Of a DNA stretch of 54,596 bases, positions 8,579 to 16,489 are shown piece after piece. The notes under the pieces are model-generated. The model was given only the letters and a program-made list of their open reading frames with translations, ran no database searches and had not been told where the DNA came from. Numbering within the stretch: position 1 is the first letter of the stretch; each line of letters opens with the position of its first letter. The stretch comes from Edaphobacter sp. (lineage in GTDB: Bacteria > Acidobacteriota > Terriglobia > Terriglobales > Acidobacteriaceae). The stretch lies in assembly GCA_025462645.1 (NCBI GenBank), contig JAOAPB010000061.1, positions 1-54,596 of the forward strand. Direction: 5' to 3'. Position numbers and translations under genes: made by a program.

Positions 8579-9817
8579 ATGGCGACGAAGACAAAAGACT
8601 ACTACGGCGTATTGGGCGTTAAGAAGACGGCGACTGCGGATGAGATTCGCAAGGCGTTCCGCAAGGCTGCGCGCAAGTATCACCCGGATGTGAATCCCGG
8701 CGACAAGAAGGCGGAGGAGAAGTTCAAGGAGATCTCCGAAGCTAACGATGTTCTGAGCGACGACAAGAAGCGGAAGATCTATGACCAGCTTGGCTTCTAC
8801 TCGGACAATATCGATCCAGCCACGGCGGAGGCCGCAGCCCGTGGTGAGTATGCGGGTAGCGGGTTCCCGAGCGGAGGACATGGCGGCGGTACACGTGCGG
8901 GTGGGCGTGGAGGGCAGGAGGTTCCGTTCGACTTTAGCGGGTTTGACTTCTCGGATTTTGCGGGCGGTGCAGGCGGCCGCCAGCAGCAGGAGGAGTCGGA
9001 AGGCTTCGGAGGGAGTTTTCGGGATATCTTCAGCGGGATGTTCAGCGGCGGGCAGAGAGCTTCGCGTGGGCCGCAACCGGGAACCGATCTCGAGTATCAG
9101 GTGAGCGTCGACTTCTGGACGGCGGTGCGCGGCGGTGTGACCCGGCTGGAGATTCAGCGGCAGGAGGTTTGCCCGACGTGCAAGGGGAAATCGACTACGG
9201 GCGGGAGCATGGAGTGTCCGGAGTGCCATGGCTCGGGGCAGGTGACGCAGATGGGCGGGCGGATGAAGTTCAACATCCAGTGCCCACGGTGCGGCGGCTC
9301 GGGCAAGGTGCAGAATGCGTGCCCGACGTGCGATGGCGCAGGCGTCGTGACGAAGAAGGAGCAGCTGGAGTTCCGCATCAAGGCGGGGACGCGGGATGGG
9401 CAACGGATTCGGCTGGCGGGCAAGGGAAATGCCGGGATCAATGGTGGGCCTGCGGGTGATTTGTTCCTGATTATCAAGGCGGGAGCGCATCCGGTGTTTA
9501 CGCGGAGTGGCGATGATATTTATGTAACGGTTCCGGTTACAATATCGGAGGCGGCGCTGGGGGCGAAGATCGAGGTTCCGACGATCGATGGGCGGACGCA
9601 GTTGAAGATTCCGCCGGGAACGCAGGCGGGGCAGAAGCTGCGGCTGCGGGAGAAGGGCGTGCCCAGTGCTTCGCGCGAAGGGGCTCGCGGGGACCAGATC
9701 GTCGAGGTGAAGGTTGTGGTGCCCAAGGTTCAGGATGAGCGGTCAAAGGAGATATTGCGGGAGTTGGCGAAGTTGAATCCGGAGGATCCTCGGGAAGAGC
9801 TGTTTGCGAAGGTCTGA
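8579..9817 (+). CDS. dnaJ: Co-chaperone DnaJ (type I Hsp40)
   Basis: A 412-aa type I J-protein. The J domain (about 4-70) has the obligatory HPD in [18 protein letters not shown] Gly/Phe-rich region follows (about 75-155). The zinc region contains four CxxCxG modules (CPTCKG, CPECHG, CPRCGG, CPTCDG), then two beta-sandwich client domains. DnaJ delivers clients to DnaK and stimulates its ATPase. I chose the ATG at 8579, preceded by GGAAGAAGACT, over an in-frame GTG at 8540 because the J domain begins right after it. It starts 66 nt after the glycosylase stop on the same strand. Confidence 0.97.
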   Translation: MATKTKDYYGVLGVKKTATADEIRKAFRKAARKYHPDVNPGDKKAEEKFKEISEANDVLSDDKKRKIYDQLGFYSDNIDPATAEAAARGEYAGSGFPSGGHGGGTRAGGRGGQEVPFDFSGFDFSDFAGGAGGRQQQEESEGFGGSFRDIFSGMFSGGQRASRGPQPGTDLEYQVSVDFWTAVRGGVTRLEIQRQEVCPTCKGKSTTGGSMECPECHGSGQVTQMGGRMKFNIQCPRCGGSGKVQNACPTCDGAGVVTKKEQLEFRIKAGTRDGQRIRLAGKGNAGINGGPAGDLFLIIKAGAHPVFTRSGDDIYVTVPVTISEAALGAKIEVPTIDGRTQLKIPPGTQAGQKLRLREKGVPSASREGARGDQIVEVKVVVPKVQDERSKEILRELAKLNPEDPREELFAKV

Positions 9818-9981
9818 AGGTCTGAAGGGGCGGTACGACTAAGGGATCGTCTGTAATCCCTGTTAAGGATTGGGTTCTGACTGTCGCTTCGATTCACGGA
9901 TAAATCTTGCTTTAGACATCCTGTGTTTGCACAAGAAGCAGTGCAGTCGTGATGGAATTGCCTTAGTACGGGGGTGATTCC

Positions 9982-10794
9982 ATGCGGCATCTGGCGGGTG
10001 GGCTGGTGTTCAGGGGTTTCATGTTTCTGGCGAGTGGGCTCTTTGTGGGGAGTGCGTGGGGGCAGGGTCCAGTTGGACCGACGGCGGATGAGATTGTCGT
10101 TCGGATGATGGCGAAGAATGCGGAGCGGCAGGCGGCGCTGGCGCACTATGAGGCCGAGCGTACGTATCGGCTGGAGTACAAGGGGACGGGTGGAGCGCAC
10201 TCGGCTGAGATGGTGGTGGATGTGGACTACTCCGATGCACAGAAGCACATGACGATCGTCTCGGAGGCGGGATCGAAGATGATCTGCGAGAGGGTGCTGC
10301 GCAAGCTGGTGGAGAGCGAGCAGGAGGCTTCGCAGAGGGCGAACCGGATGCAGATGATGCTGTCTCCGGAGAACTACAGGATCGAGCGGGTGGGACAAAA
10401 GTCGATGGATGGGGTGCGGACGTGGGTGCTCGATGTATCGCCTAAGGTGGAGAGCAAGTTCACGTATCGGGGGCGGGTGTGGGTGAGCGAGGATGACTAT
10501 GCCATGGTGCGGGTGCTGGGAGAGCCGGCGAAGAATCCCTCGTGGTGGATCAACCATGCGAGCTTCGATTGGCACTATGCGAGGCGTGGCCAGTTCTGGC
10601 TGCCGGAGCGGAATGTGGCGGTGAGCCATGTGCGGATAGGCGGCGAGGCTACGCTGACGATCGACTATGGGGAGTACCAGGTGGTGGCGACGCGGACGAT
10701 CAAGCCTGAGGCAGATACAGTCTCAGCGGGGTTGCGGACCGCGAGGGTTGGGCTGATAGCTGGTGAGGGCTCTGGGGAGCATCTGCGACGGTAG
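9982..10794 (+). CDS. Secreted LolA-like protein
   Basis: A 270-aa exported protein. Residues 1-30 form a signal peptide ending around SAWGQ. The mature part has the alternating pattern of a LolA/outer-membrane lipoprotein-sorting fold: TADEIVVRMMAKNAERQAAL, repeated hydrophobic strands, RTWVLDVSPKVESKFTYRGRV, then WVSEDDYAMVRVLGEPAKNP. This is the lipoprotein-carrier layout in which a concave beta sheet holds a lipid chain, but remote members have unknown ligands. The ATG follows GGGGGTGATTCC. It sits 164 nt after dnaJ with the same orientation. Its stop is adjacent to the stop of the convergent SDR gene. The periplasmic location is solid; the function is not. Confidence 0.7.
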   Translation: MRHLAGGLVFRGFMFLASGLFVGSAWGQGPVGPTADEIVVRMMAKNAERQAALAHYEAERTYRLEYKGTGGAHSAEMVVDVDYSDAQKHMTIVSEAGSKMICERVLRKLVESEQEASQRANRMQMMLSPENYRIERVGQKSMDGVRTWVLDVSPKVESKFTYRGRVWVSEDDYAMVRVLGEPAKNPSWWINHASFDWHYARRGQFWLPERNVAVSHVRIGGEATLTIDYGEYQVVATRTIKPEADTVSAGLRTARVGLIAGEGSGEHLRR

Positions 10795-10795
10795 G

Positions 10796-11842
10796 CTACG
10801 TTTGCTGCGGGTTGGGCGTCTGTTCGAGAGTCTCTGCACGGGTTTGGGTGGAGACCTTGAAGGTGAAGCCGAGGGCTAGCTGCTCTGAGGTAGAGGGGCC
10901 GGGCAGAAGGTATTGGTTGGCGAGGCTGGCGAGATATTGGATGGTGGCCGGGGCGACTCCTGCGAGGCGGGCGGCCAGCCAGGCCTGGGGGGTGATGGTG
11001 ATTTCAGCACGGCCGGCGGCCACGGCGTGGAAGATTTTGCTGGCAGCGCGGGTGACGGAGGCGGCGAGAACAGGCGTCTTTGCCGCGAGAGCGAACCAGC
11101 GCTCTTCCTTCTTCGCCTGGCCGATGTAGTGGGCGTGGGCCTCTCCTCCGGTGCGCATGAGACCGGGGCAGACGGTGGTGACGCGGATGCCTTTGTGGCG
11201 GAGTTCGGCGTGGAGGCCCTCGGAGAAGCCGACGAGGGCAAACTTGCTGGCGACGTAGGGGAGCAGGTGGGGCATGGCGAACTTGCCGCCGATGCTGGCG
11301 ATGTTGACGATGGCGCCGCCGTTGTCTGTGGTCTCGGCTTGGCGAAGCAGGTGGGGGAGCGCGGCGTGGGTGGTGTGGACGGCGGCGAAGAAGTTGGTGG
11401 CCATGGCGCGGTGATAGGCGGCGAGGGGCTGGTTCTCGACGGGACCGACTTCGATGATGCCGGCGTTGTTGATGAGGACGTCGATGCGGCCGAAGTGGGC
11501 GATGGCATGGTCGATGAGGCTGGTAGCCTGCGTGGGGTCGGTGAGGTCGGCGGGGATGAGGAGGACGTCGTCTGGGGAGAGGACGGCGTCGCGCTGGAGG
11601 AGGGTGAGGCGAGCGGCGGCTAGCTCTTCGACGTCACGGGCGGTGAGGACCAGCCTGGCCCCGTCACGGCCGTAGCGTTCGGCGAGAGCGAGGCCGAGGC
11701 CGCGGGAGCCGCCTGTGATGAGGACGACCTGCTGGTTGCGATTGCGCTTCGTCGAACGGGGCAAAAGAGCGTAGGCTGCGGCTGCGGCGATGATGCCGGT
11801 GAGGATCTGTGCGGTTTGGAGGGTTGCTCGGGAGTTTTTCAT
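10796..11842 (-). CDS. Short-chain dehydrogenase/reductase with N-terminal membrane anchor
   Basis: A 348-aa SDR. An N-terminal hydrophobic stretch (ILTGIIAAAAAYALL, about residues 10-25) precedes the Rossmann fold. The cofactor motif is VLITGGSRGLGLALAERYG (TGxxxGxG), the adenine-stabilising motif is INNAGI (NNAG), and the active site is Ser in NIASIG followed by YVASK (YxxxK). These are classical SDR residues, so NAD(P)-dependent oxidoreduction is expected, at the inner face of the membrane if the anchor is genuine. The ATG at 11842 is preferred to a TTG at 11851, but neither has a strong ribosome binding site. The gene is divergent from hspR and its 3' end abuts the LolA-like gene. Confidence 0.88.
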   Translation of the reverse strand: MKNSRATLQTAQILTGIIAAAAAYALLPRSTKRNRNQQVVLITGGSRGLGLALAERYGRDGARLVLTARDVEELAAARLTLLQRDAVLSPDDVLLIPADLTDPTQATSLIDHAIAHFGRIDVLINNAGIIEVGPVENQPLAAYHRAMATNFFAAVHTTHAALPHLLRQAETTDNGGAIVNIASIGGKFAMPHLLPYVASKFALVGFSEGLHAELRHKGIRVTTVCPGLMRTGGEAHAHYIGQAKKEERWFALAAKTPVLAASVTRAASKIFHAVAAGRAEITITPQAWLAARLAGVAPATIQYLASLANQYLLPGPSTSEQLALGFTFKVSTQTRAETLEQTPNPQQT

Positions 11843-11885
11843 GGCTACCAAGTGAGATGCTGAACTGAGGATAGCTGAGTTTGTT

Positions 11886-11916
11886 TGACGTACGAGTGTG
11901 GAGAAGAGCTAGACTT
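11886..11916 (+). promoter_or_regulatory. Possible hspR promoter
   Basis: TTGACG at 11886-11891 and TAGACT at 11911-11916 are separated by 19 nt, slightly long for sigma-70. They sit 30 nt before the hspR start in the divergent gap with the SDR gene. No convincing HAIR motif is visible here, in contrast to dnaK. Confidence 0.35.
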
Positions 11917-11945
11917 TCGATAAACGGATACGCAAGAGGGTGGTT

Positions 11946-12362
11946 ATGGCTACGAAGCGGAAGCACAAAGGCGCGTACATGATCTCGGCGGTGGCGGAGA
12001 TGTATGAGATCCATCCGCAGACGCTGCGTCTGTATGAGCGGGAGGGGCTGCTGCGACCTTCGCGGAGTGATGGAAATACGCGGCTCTACACGGATGAGGA
12101 CCTGGAGCGGCTGGAGTTCATCTTGAACCTGGCGCGCGATCTGGGGGTGAACATCGCGGGAATCGCAATTGTGCTGCAGATGCGGGAGAGGATGGAGGAG
12201 ATGAACCGGCAGATGCAGGGGTTCGTCGACTACGTGCGGACGGAGATGCTGTCGCGGATGCAGCAGCAGGTCCCGGGGGCGGGGCTGGTTCCGCTGCGGA
12301 GACCGATGGTGGTTCCACCGCCAGTGAAGGTTGCGACGAAGGCAGGGAAGAGGAAGGGATGA
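11946..12362 (+). CDS. hspR: Heat-shock repressor HspR (MerR family)
   Basis: A 138-aa MerR-family regulator. The segment [20 protein letters not shown] then [20 protein letters not shown] is the winged helix-turn-helix, with the [13 protein letters not shown] signature of HspR. A dimerisation helix (MREREMEE-like) and a basic, Pro-rich tail follow. HspR binds HAIR sites and represses dnaK and related genes, with DnaK acting as co-repressor in characterised actinobacteria. A HAIR-like site lies upstream of dnaK in this window. I chose ATG at 11946 (AGAGGGTGGTT before it) rather than a GTG at 11940. Its stop overlaps the start of the SMR exporter gene (ATGA), so the two are translationally coupled. 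Confidence 0.93.
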   Translation: MATKRKHKGAYMISAVAEMYEIHPQTLRLYEREGLLRPSRSDGNTRLYTDEDLERLEFILNLARDLGVNIAGIAIVLQMRERMEEMNRQMQGFVDYVRTEMLSRMQQQVPGAGLVPLRRPMVVPPPVKVATKAGKRKG

Positions 12363-12685
12363 AGGAGTATGCGTGGGCGATCCTCGTCGTGGCTGGGCTG
12401 TTTGAGACGGGATGGGCGGTAGGGCTGAAGTGCTCGCAGGGTTTTACGCGGCTTTGGTGGTCTGTGGGGACGGCGATCATGATCGCGATCAGCATGGGAT
12501 TGCTTGGCGTGGCTGCGCGGTATCTGCCTTTGGGAACGGCCTATGCGGTGTGGACGGGGATTGGAGCTGTAGGAACGGTGGCGCTGGGGATCTTCCTGTT
12601 TGGGGAGTCGGCTGCTTTTGCGAGGCTGGCCTGTGTCGGGTTGATCGTTGCGGGAATCGTGGGATTGAAGTTTTTCGCCCACTGA
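12359..12685 (+). CDS. gdx: SMR-family exporter, Gdx (SugE) guanidinium type
   Basis: A 108-aa four-helix small multidrug resistance protein, full family length. The essential membrane glutamate is in TM1 ([11 protein letters not shown]), and TM3 reads [16 protein letters not shown], the SugE/Gdx signature rather than that of EmrE-type promiscuous exporters. Gdx proteins work as dual-topology dimers exchanging guanidinium for protons; some members tolerate quaternary ammonium compounds. The start codon overlaps the hspR stop by 4 nt. No guanidine riboswitch is evident upstream, which fits expression from the hspR transcript. The substrate is inferred from the signature only. Confidence 0.9.
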   Translation: MKEYAWAILVVAGLFETGWAVGLKCSQGFTRLWWSVGTAIMIAISMGLLGVAARYLPLGTAYAVWTGIGAVGTVALGIFLFGESAAFARLACVGLIVAGIVGLKFFAH

Positions 12686-12761
12686 ACTGGAGGGGAAGAC
12701 CAAGGCAGGGCCGGGTTGGCTGCGATAGACTTTAATCTTGCGAATTTGTGTAGACTTTTCC

Positions 12762-12783
12762 CCCTGCGCAACGTTGCGCAGGG
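12762..12783. promoter_or_regulatory. 22-bp perfect palindrome
   Basis: CCC-TGCGCA-ACGT-TGCGCA-GGG reads identically on both strands. The central CAACGTTG with flanking GCGCA resembles LacI/PurR-type operators, which have a central CpG. It lies 76 nt after gdx and 15 nt before the degenerate glycosyltransferase frame. Followed by TTGTTT it could instead form a weak terminator hairpin for the hspR-gdx transcript. Confidence 0.5.
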
Positions 12784-12798
12784 TTGTTTCAAGGTGAA

Positions 12799-13116
12799 AT
12801 GAGTCTGTTGCCTCGGATATTGTTTTGGACCGCGATTGGAGGTACGTTTACCTCCACGATTTACTTCCTGATGGTGCTGGCGGCTGGGGTGTGCTTTGGT
12901 TTGCGAAGGCGGCGCTCGAGGCCGTGGGGGCACCTTGGATCGGGGCTTACGTTTGCGATGCCGTTTGGGCTGTTGGGTCTGCTGTGGGGTTGGACAGCCC
13001 GAACGGCGTATCCTGCACCATCAATCGGATCACATGCGAGGCCGGCAGAACCCCCGTCCCCTTCGCCGCCAGCCGGCTCTCCGACACGAAATCATCGGCA
13101 TAGAACTACCGGCTGA
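12799..13116 (+). pseudogene. Scrambled remnant of a membrane glycosyltransferase
   Basis: The open frame encodes 105 aa but looks like pieces of an HpnI-like glycosyltransferase. Residues 1-38 (TSTIYFLMVLAAG, then RRRR) match the N-terminal membrane segment of such enzymes. Then SRPWGHLGSGLTFAMPFGLL directly follows, matching SRPKGHFGTSLTFGVPFGLL, found about 300 residues into the intact neighbour at 13241; the catalytic domain is missing between them. Past about 12990 the frame turns into unrelated Pro/Ser-rich sequence. On the minus strand there (about 13105 to 13010) I read FYADDFVSESRLAAKGTGVL then ASHVIRLMV, matching the middle of the neighbour (YCADDFVLGNWIAQRGHRVV, then GHTIDHMV). The copy thus appears internally deleted and partly inverted. 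Confidence 0.65.
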
Positions 13117-13240
13117 AGGTTGAGGGTAAGGTTGAGGCGTGGAAGTAGTCCGGAGATGGATTTATTAATTTCATGCTTCGGTTAGCTTCGAACAGGAGCT
13201 AGGTGATCGCATAGACTGAATATTTTGCAGGTGAAGCTGA

Positions 13241-14488
13241 ATGCACGTGATAGTTGTGATTGAGTGGGGCCTGCTGGTACTCGGGCTGTTTGGCCTGGTT
13301 ACTTCGAGTGTCTTTCTTGTGATGGCTCTGGAAGGCGCGAGACGATTCCGGCGCGAGGCTGTGCGGCAGGATATGGCGCTGGCGGCAAGACCGGAGTTTC
13401 TGCCGGCGATCAGTTTGTTCAAGCCGCTGCACGGCAACGAGGCGACGCTGGAGGAGAATCTCAGATCGTTCTTCGAGCAAGACTATCTGGAACATGTCGC
13501 CGCAGCGGGCGGTTCGGCGATGGTTAATGGAGTATCGAGAGTAGAGGTGCTGTTCTGCGCGCGGGACGAGTCGGACGAGGGACTTGCGATCGCGAGACGC
13601 GTGGCGGAGGCGTATCCGGCGATCACGACAAGGATCCTGACGAGCGGAGAGCCATGGGCGGCAAATGCCAAGGTGTGCTCACTCGCTACGATGGCTAAGG
13701 TAGCGACGCACGATCTGTGGGTTATCAGCGATAGCGATGTGCGGGTTAAACCGGACTACCTGCGACGCATCGCACTGCCGTTTGCGGATGAGCAGGTAGG
13801 TTGTGGGACGTGTCTTTACCGTGGTCTGACGGTGGGGGGCGGTCTGTGGTCGCACCTGGAGGCCGTGGGGATGACGATCGAGATGAGTTCAGGCGTGTGT
13901 GTGGCAAGCCTTCTGGAGCCGATGCAGTTTGCACTGGGGCCGACGATGGTGGCTCGACGGAGGTGCGTGGCGGAGGTGGGGGGCTTCGAGGCGATGGCAG
14001 AGTACTGCGCGGATGACTTTGTGCTGGGGAATTGGATTGCGCAAAGGGGGCACAGGGTGGTGTTGATTGGGCATACTATCGACCACATGGTGCTCCATGC
14101 GGATTTTGTGGACTCCATGAAGCATCAGGTTCGATGGATGAAGAGCACGCGGTTTTCGCGGCCCAAGGGACACTTTGGCACGAGTCTGACGTTCGGGGTT
14201 CCGTTTGGGCTGCTGACGTGGGCCGCCGCCCTGCTATTGGGAAGACCGGTATTGGCCTGGAGTGCGCTGGTGGGTGCTGTGCTGGGACGGAGCCTGCAAG
14301 CGTGGGTGGTGGGAAGTTATGTGGTGCAGAAGCGGCGTACCTGGCCGTCGATGATCTTGTTTCCGATCAGGGATCTGATGGGGATATTCTTCTGGGCGCT
14401 GAGCTATACGAGCAACCGAATCCTGTGGCGAGGCGAGGTCTATGAGCTGGTTGAGGACGGCAAGATGAGGCGTGCGGCGCAACAGTAG
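13241..14488 (+). CDS. HpnI-like membrane glycosyltransferase (GT2/GT21 type)
   Basis: A 415-aa inner-membrane glycosyltransferase. It has an N-terminal TM (about 5-28), then a cytosolic GT-A domain with ISLFKPLHGNE near the start. VISDSDVRVKPDYL (about 160-172) carries the metal-binding DxD, ADDFVLG is the catalytic acidic motif, and HQVRWMK (about 298) is the Q/RxxRW motif of processive and ceramide-type enzymes. C-terminal TMs follow. The family includes ceramide glucosyltransferase and HpnI, which adds N-acetylglucosamine to bacteriohopanetetrol. No other hopanoid genes are nearby, so the acceptor lipid is uncertain. The ribosome binding site AGGTGAAGCTGA is weak. It is convergent with the GT39 gene, 24 nt apart. 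Confidence 0.85.
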   Translation: MHVIVVIEWGLLVLGLFGLVTSSVFLVMALEGARRFRREAVRQDMALAARPEFLPAISLFKPLHGNEATLEENLRSFFEQDYLEHVAAAGGSAMVNGVSRVEVLFCARDESDEGLAIARRVAEAYPAITTRILTSGEPWAANAKVCSLATMAKVATHDLWVISDSDVRVKPDYLRRIALPFADEQVGCGTCLYRGLTVGGGLWSHLEAVGMTIEMSSGVCVASLLEPMQFALGPTMVARRRCVAEVGGFEAMAEYCADDFVLGNWIAQRGHRVVLIGHTIDHMVLHADFVDSMKHQVRWMKSTRFSRPKGHFGTSLTFGVPFGLLTWAAALLLGRPVLAWSALVGAVLGRSLQAWVVGSYVVQKRRTWPSMILFPIRDLMGIFFWALSYTSNRILWRGEVYELVEDGKMRRAAQQ

Positions 14489-14512
14489 GCTTAATCGCAG
14501 TGATGAATAGGG

Positions 14513-16444
14513 TTAGTGGTTGGTGAGGATGGTCTTTCCGCCAGCGCTGGCGAGTGTGTGGACGGAGTTGAAGGGGGCAAGGTCGCGGTCGCGGGCAGCC
14601 GGGTTGTAAGTGAAGAGGAAGATACGACGCGGACTGGCCCAGAGTTGGCGGAGGCCTGCTTCTTCTTCGAAGATGTGGGGGGAGTCGGGCCAGAAGCTGC
14701 CGTACCAGAGGCCATTAACATGGCCATTGAGGAGGTGGATCTGTTGGCCCGTGTAGAAGATGAGGGTTGAGCCGGAGGTTAGCTCCCCGTCGAGGATGAT
14801 GAGATCGTTGGGCTGGGGTGCGGCTTGCTGGGTCTTCTTGATGGCGAGAGCCAGTTCTTTGGAGCCGAGGATGGGGTAGAAGCGCGCCAGGCCTTCATGG
14901 GCGGCCATAAGGGTCATTGTCATAGCCGCGGCGAGGGTGAGGTTCGCAGCGCAGGTGCGCCCGGAGCGGCGCAGGAGATAGCTGCCGAGGCCAATGCCTA
15001 TCATGCTGACGGCTACCGCTGCCAAGGGGCCGCGGAAGAGGCCCATGGCGGCTCCGGTGAGGTCGAAGAGGTGGCCGAGGGAGAGGTTATAGAGCTCGGG
15101 GTTGGCTGCGAGCAGGGAGGCGATGTCGGTGCCGGGGGCGGGGTGGGGAGCGGTGAGTGCGAAGTATCCGCAGACGATGGCGATGAGGGTGGTCAGGGGG
15201 ACCAGGAAGTAGAGAGACCAGGAGAGAGCGTTGGCGCGGGCGTTGTCGGCACCCTCGCGTGTGCGGGCGTCGGCTCGGGCGAGAAGGCCTGCGGCCATCA
15301 GGGCCAGGGCGGGGATGGCTGGAAGGCCGTAGTACTCCTGGCGGCTGGAGAGGGTGAAGAAGCCAAGGACGAGGAGAGTCCACAGGGTGAGGGAGAGGGA
15401 GGCCTCGTACTGATGGGCCTGGGCGGCGGCGCGTCGGCGAAGGGTTCTGATGTGGCCTGCGATGGCCGATGGGAGGAAGGCAGCCCAGGGCATGATCCAG
15501 AGAGCGTTGAGGAGCCAGAAGAGCGGGATGGGGACCTGGCCGTAGTCGTGGGGGATGCGCTTGCCCAGGAAGCGTGCGATGTGCTCGTTGTAGAGATAGA
15601 ACCAGGCCCAGCCTGCGGTTGCTGGAAGGCCAAGGCCCGTCGGAAGGGCGATGGCGGGAGTGCGGAGGGCGGCGAGGACGTGCCACGGAGCGGCGAGGGC
15701 GAGGAAGACAGCGGTGCCAGAGATCAGATGGAGGCGGGGTAAGAGGTGGAGTTGTTTTGTCAGGGCGAGGTAGAGGAGGACGAAGCCTATGGGGAAGACG
15801 AGGCCGATGAGTCCTTTGGTGAGTACGTTCGCGGCCATGACTGCGGCGAAGGCAAGGCAGGGCCACAAGGCGGAGGGCGACTGTTTGTCTTCTGGCTTCT
15901 GGCTTTCGGGGTTTAGTTGCAGACGATCGAGAGCTATGAGAGTGAGATGGACGGCCAGGGTCATCCAGAGGGCGAGGAGGATGTCCGGGATGTAGAAGCG
16001 GGTGTAGAGGTAGGGGCCGATGCTGGTAGCCATTGCGAGGGCGGCGTAGAAGCCTCCGCGGTCGGGATGGTTGGCTGGGGAGATTTCGGCGAAGAGGCGA
16101 ATGCCAAGGGCGTAGACGGCCAGGAGGAGCGCGAGGACGGCGAGGGCGAGGGGAAGGCGGGCGGCCCAGTCATGCACGCCGAAGAGGTGCATGGTACCTG
16201 CCGCCAGCCAGTACAAGAGGGGCGGCTTGTCGAAGAAGCGGACACCGTTGATGTAGGGGGTGACGAAGTCGTGGCGCTGGAGCATCTCGCGGGCGATCTC
16301 GATGTAGATAGAATCGACGTCGTCGAGCAGGCCAGGGGTGAAGAGGCCTCCGATCTGGAGGATGAGCCAGGCGAGGACGAGGATCGCGATAGAGCGGAGG
16401 CTCCAGCGACGGGTCGTCACGAGTTGCGGTGTCAGGTCGTTCAC
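14513..16444 (-). CDS. GT39 (ArnT/PMT-like) membrane glycosyltransferase
   Basis: A 643-aa integral membrane protein of the dolichyl/undecaprenyl-phosphate-sugar glycosyltransferase family. The first periplasmic loop holds the catalytic acidic pair in TPGLLDDVDSIYIEIAREML, followed by YINGVRFFDKPPLLYWLAAG, the conserved K-P-P-L/xYW motif. About a dozen hydrophobic segments follow, then a soluble C-terminal region. Family members transfer a sugar from a lipid carrier to lipid A, proteins or other periplasmic acceptors. A second GT39 gene ends 45 nt upstream on the same strand, suggesting an operon of two. The GTG start at 16444 has a weak ribosome binding site. The acceptor is unknown. Confidence 0.88.
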   Translation of the reverse strand: MNDLTPQLVTTRRWSLRSIAILVLAWLILQIGGLFTPGLLDDVDSIYIEIAREMLQRHDFVTPYINGVRFFDKPPLLYWLAAGTMHLFGVHDWAARLPLALAVLALLLAVYALGIRLFAEISPANHPDRGGFYAALAMATSIGPYLYTRFYIPDILLALWMTLAVHLTLIALDRLQLNPESQKPEDKQSPSALWPCLAFAAVMAANVLTKGLIGLVFPIGFVLLYLALTKQLHLLPRLHLISGTAVFLALAAPWHVLAALRTPAIALPTGLGLPATAGWAWFYLYNEHIARFLGKRIPHDYGQVPIPLFWLLNALWIMPWAAFLPSAIAGHIRTLRRRAAAQAHQYEASLSLTLWTLLVLGFFTLSSRQEYYGLPAIPALALMAAGLLARADARTREGADNARANALSWSLYFLVPLTTLIAIVCGYFALTAPHPAPGTDIASLLAANPELYNLSLGHLFDLTGAAMGLFRGPLAAVAVSMIGIGLGSYLLRRSGRTCAANLTLAAAMTMTLMAAHEGLARFYPILGSKELALAIKKTQQAAPQPNDLIILDGELTSGSTLIFYTGQQIHLLNGHVNGLWYGSFWPDSPHIFEEEAGLRQLWASPRRIFLFTYNPAARDRDLAPFNSVHTLASAGGKTILTNH

Positions 16445-16489
16445 GATGTAGAGATGCTCTTCCGGGTATTGATTAAGTGGCCTTGGTGA

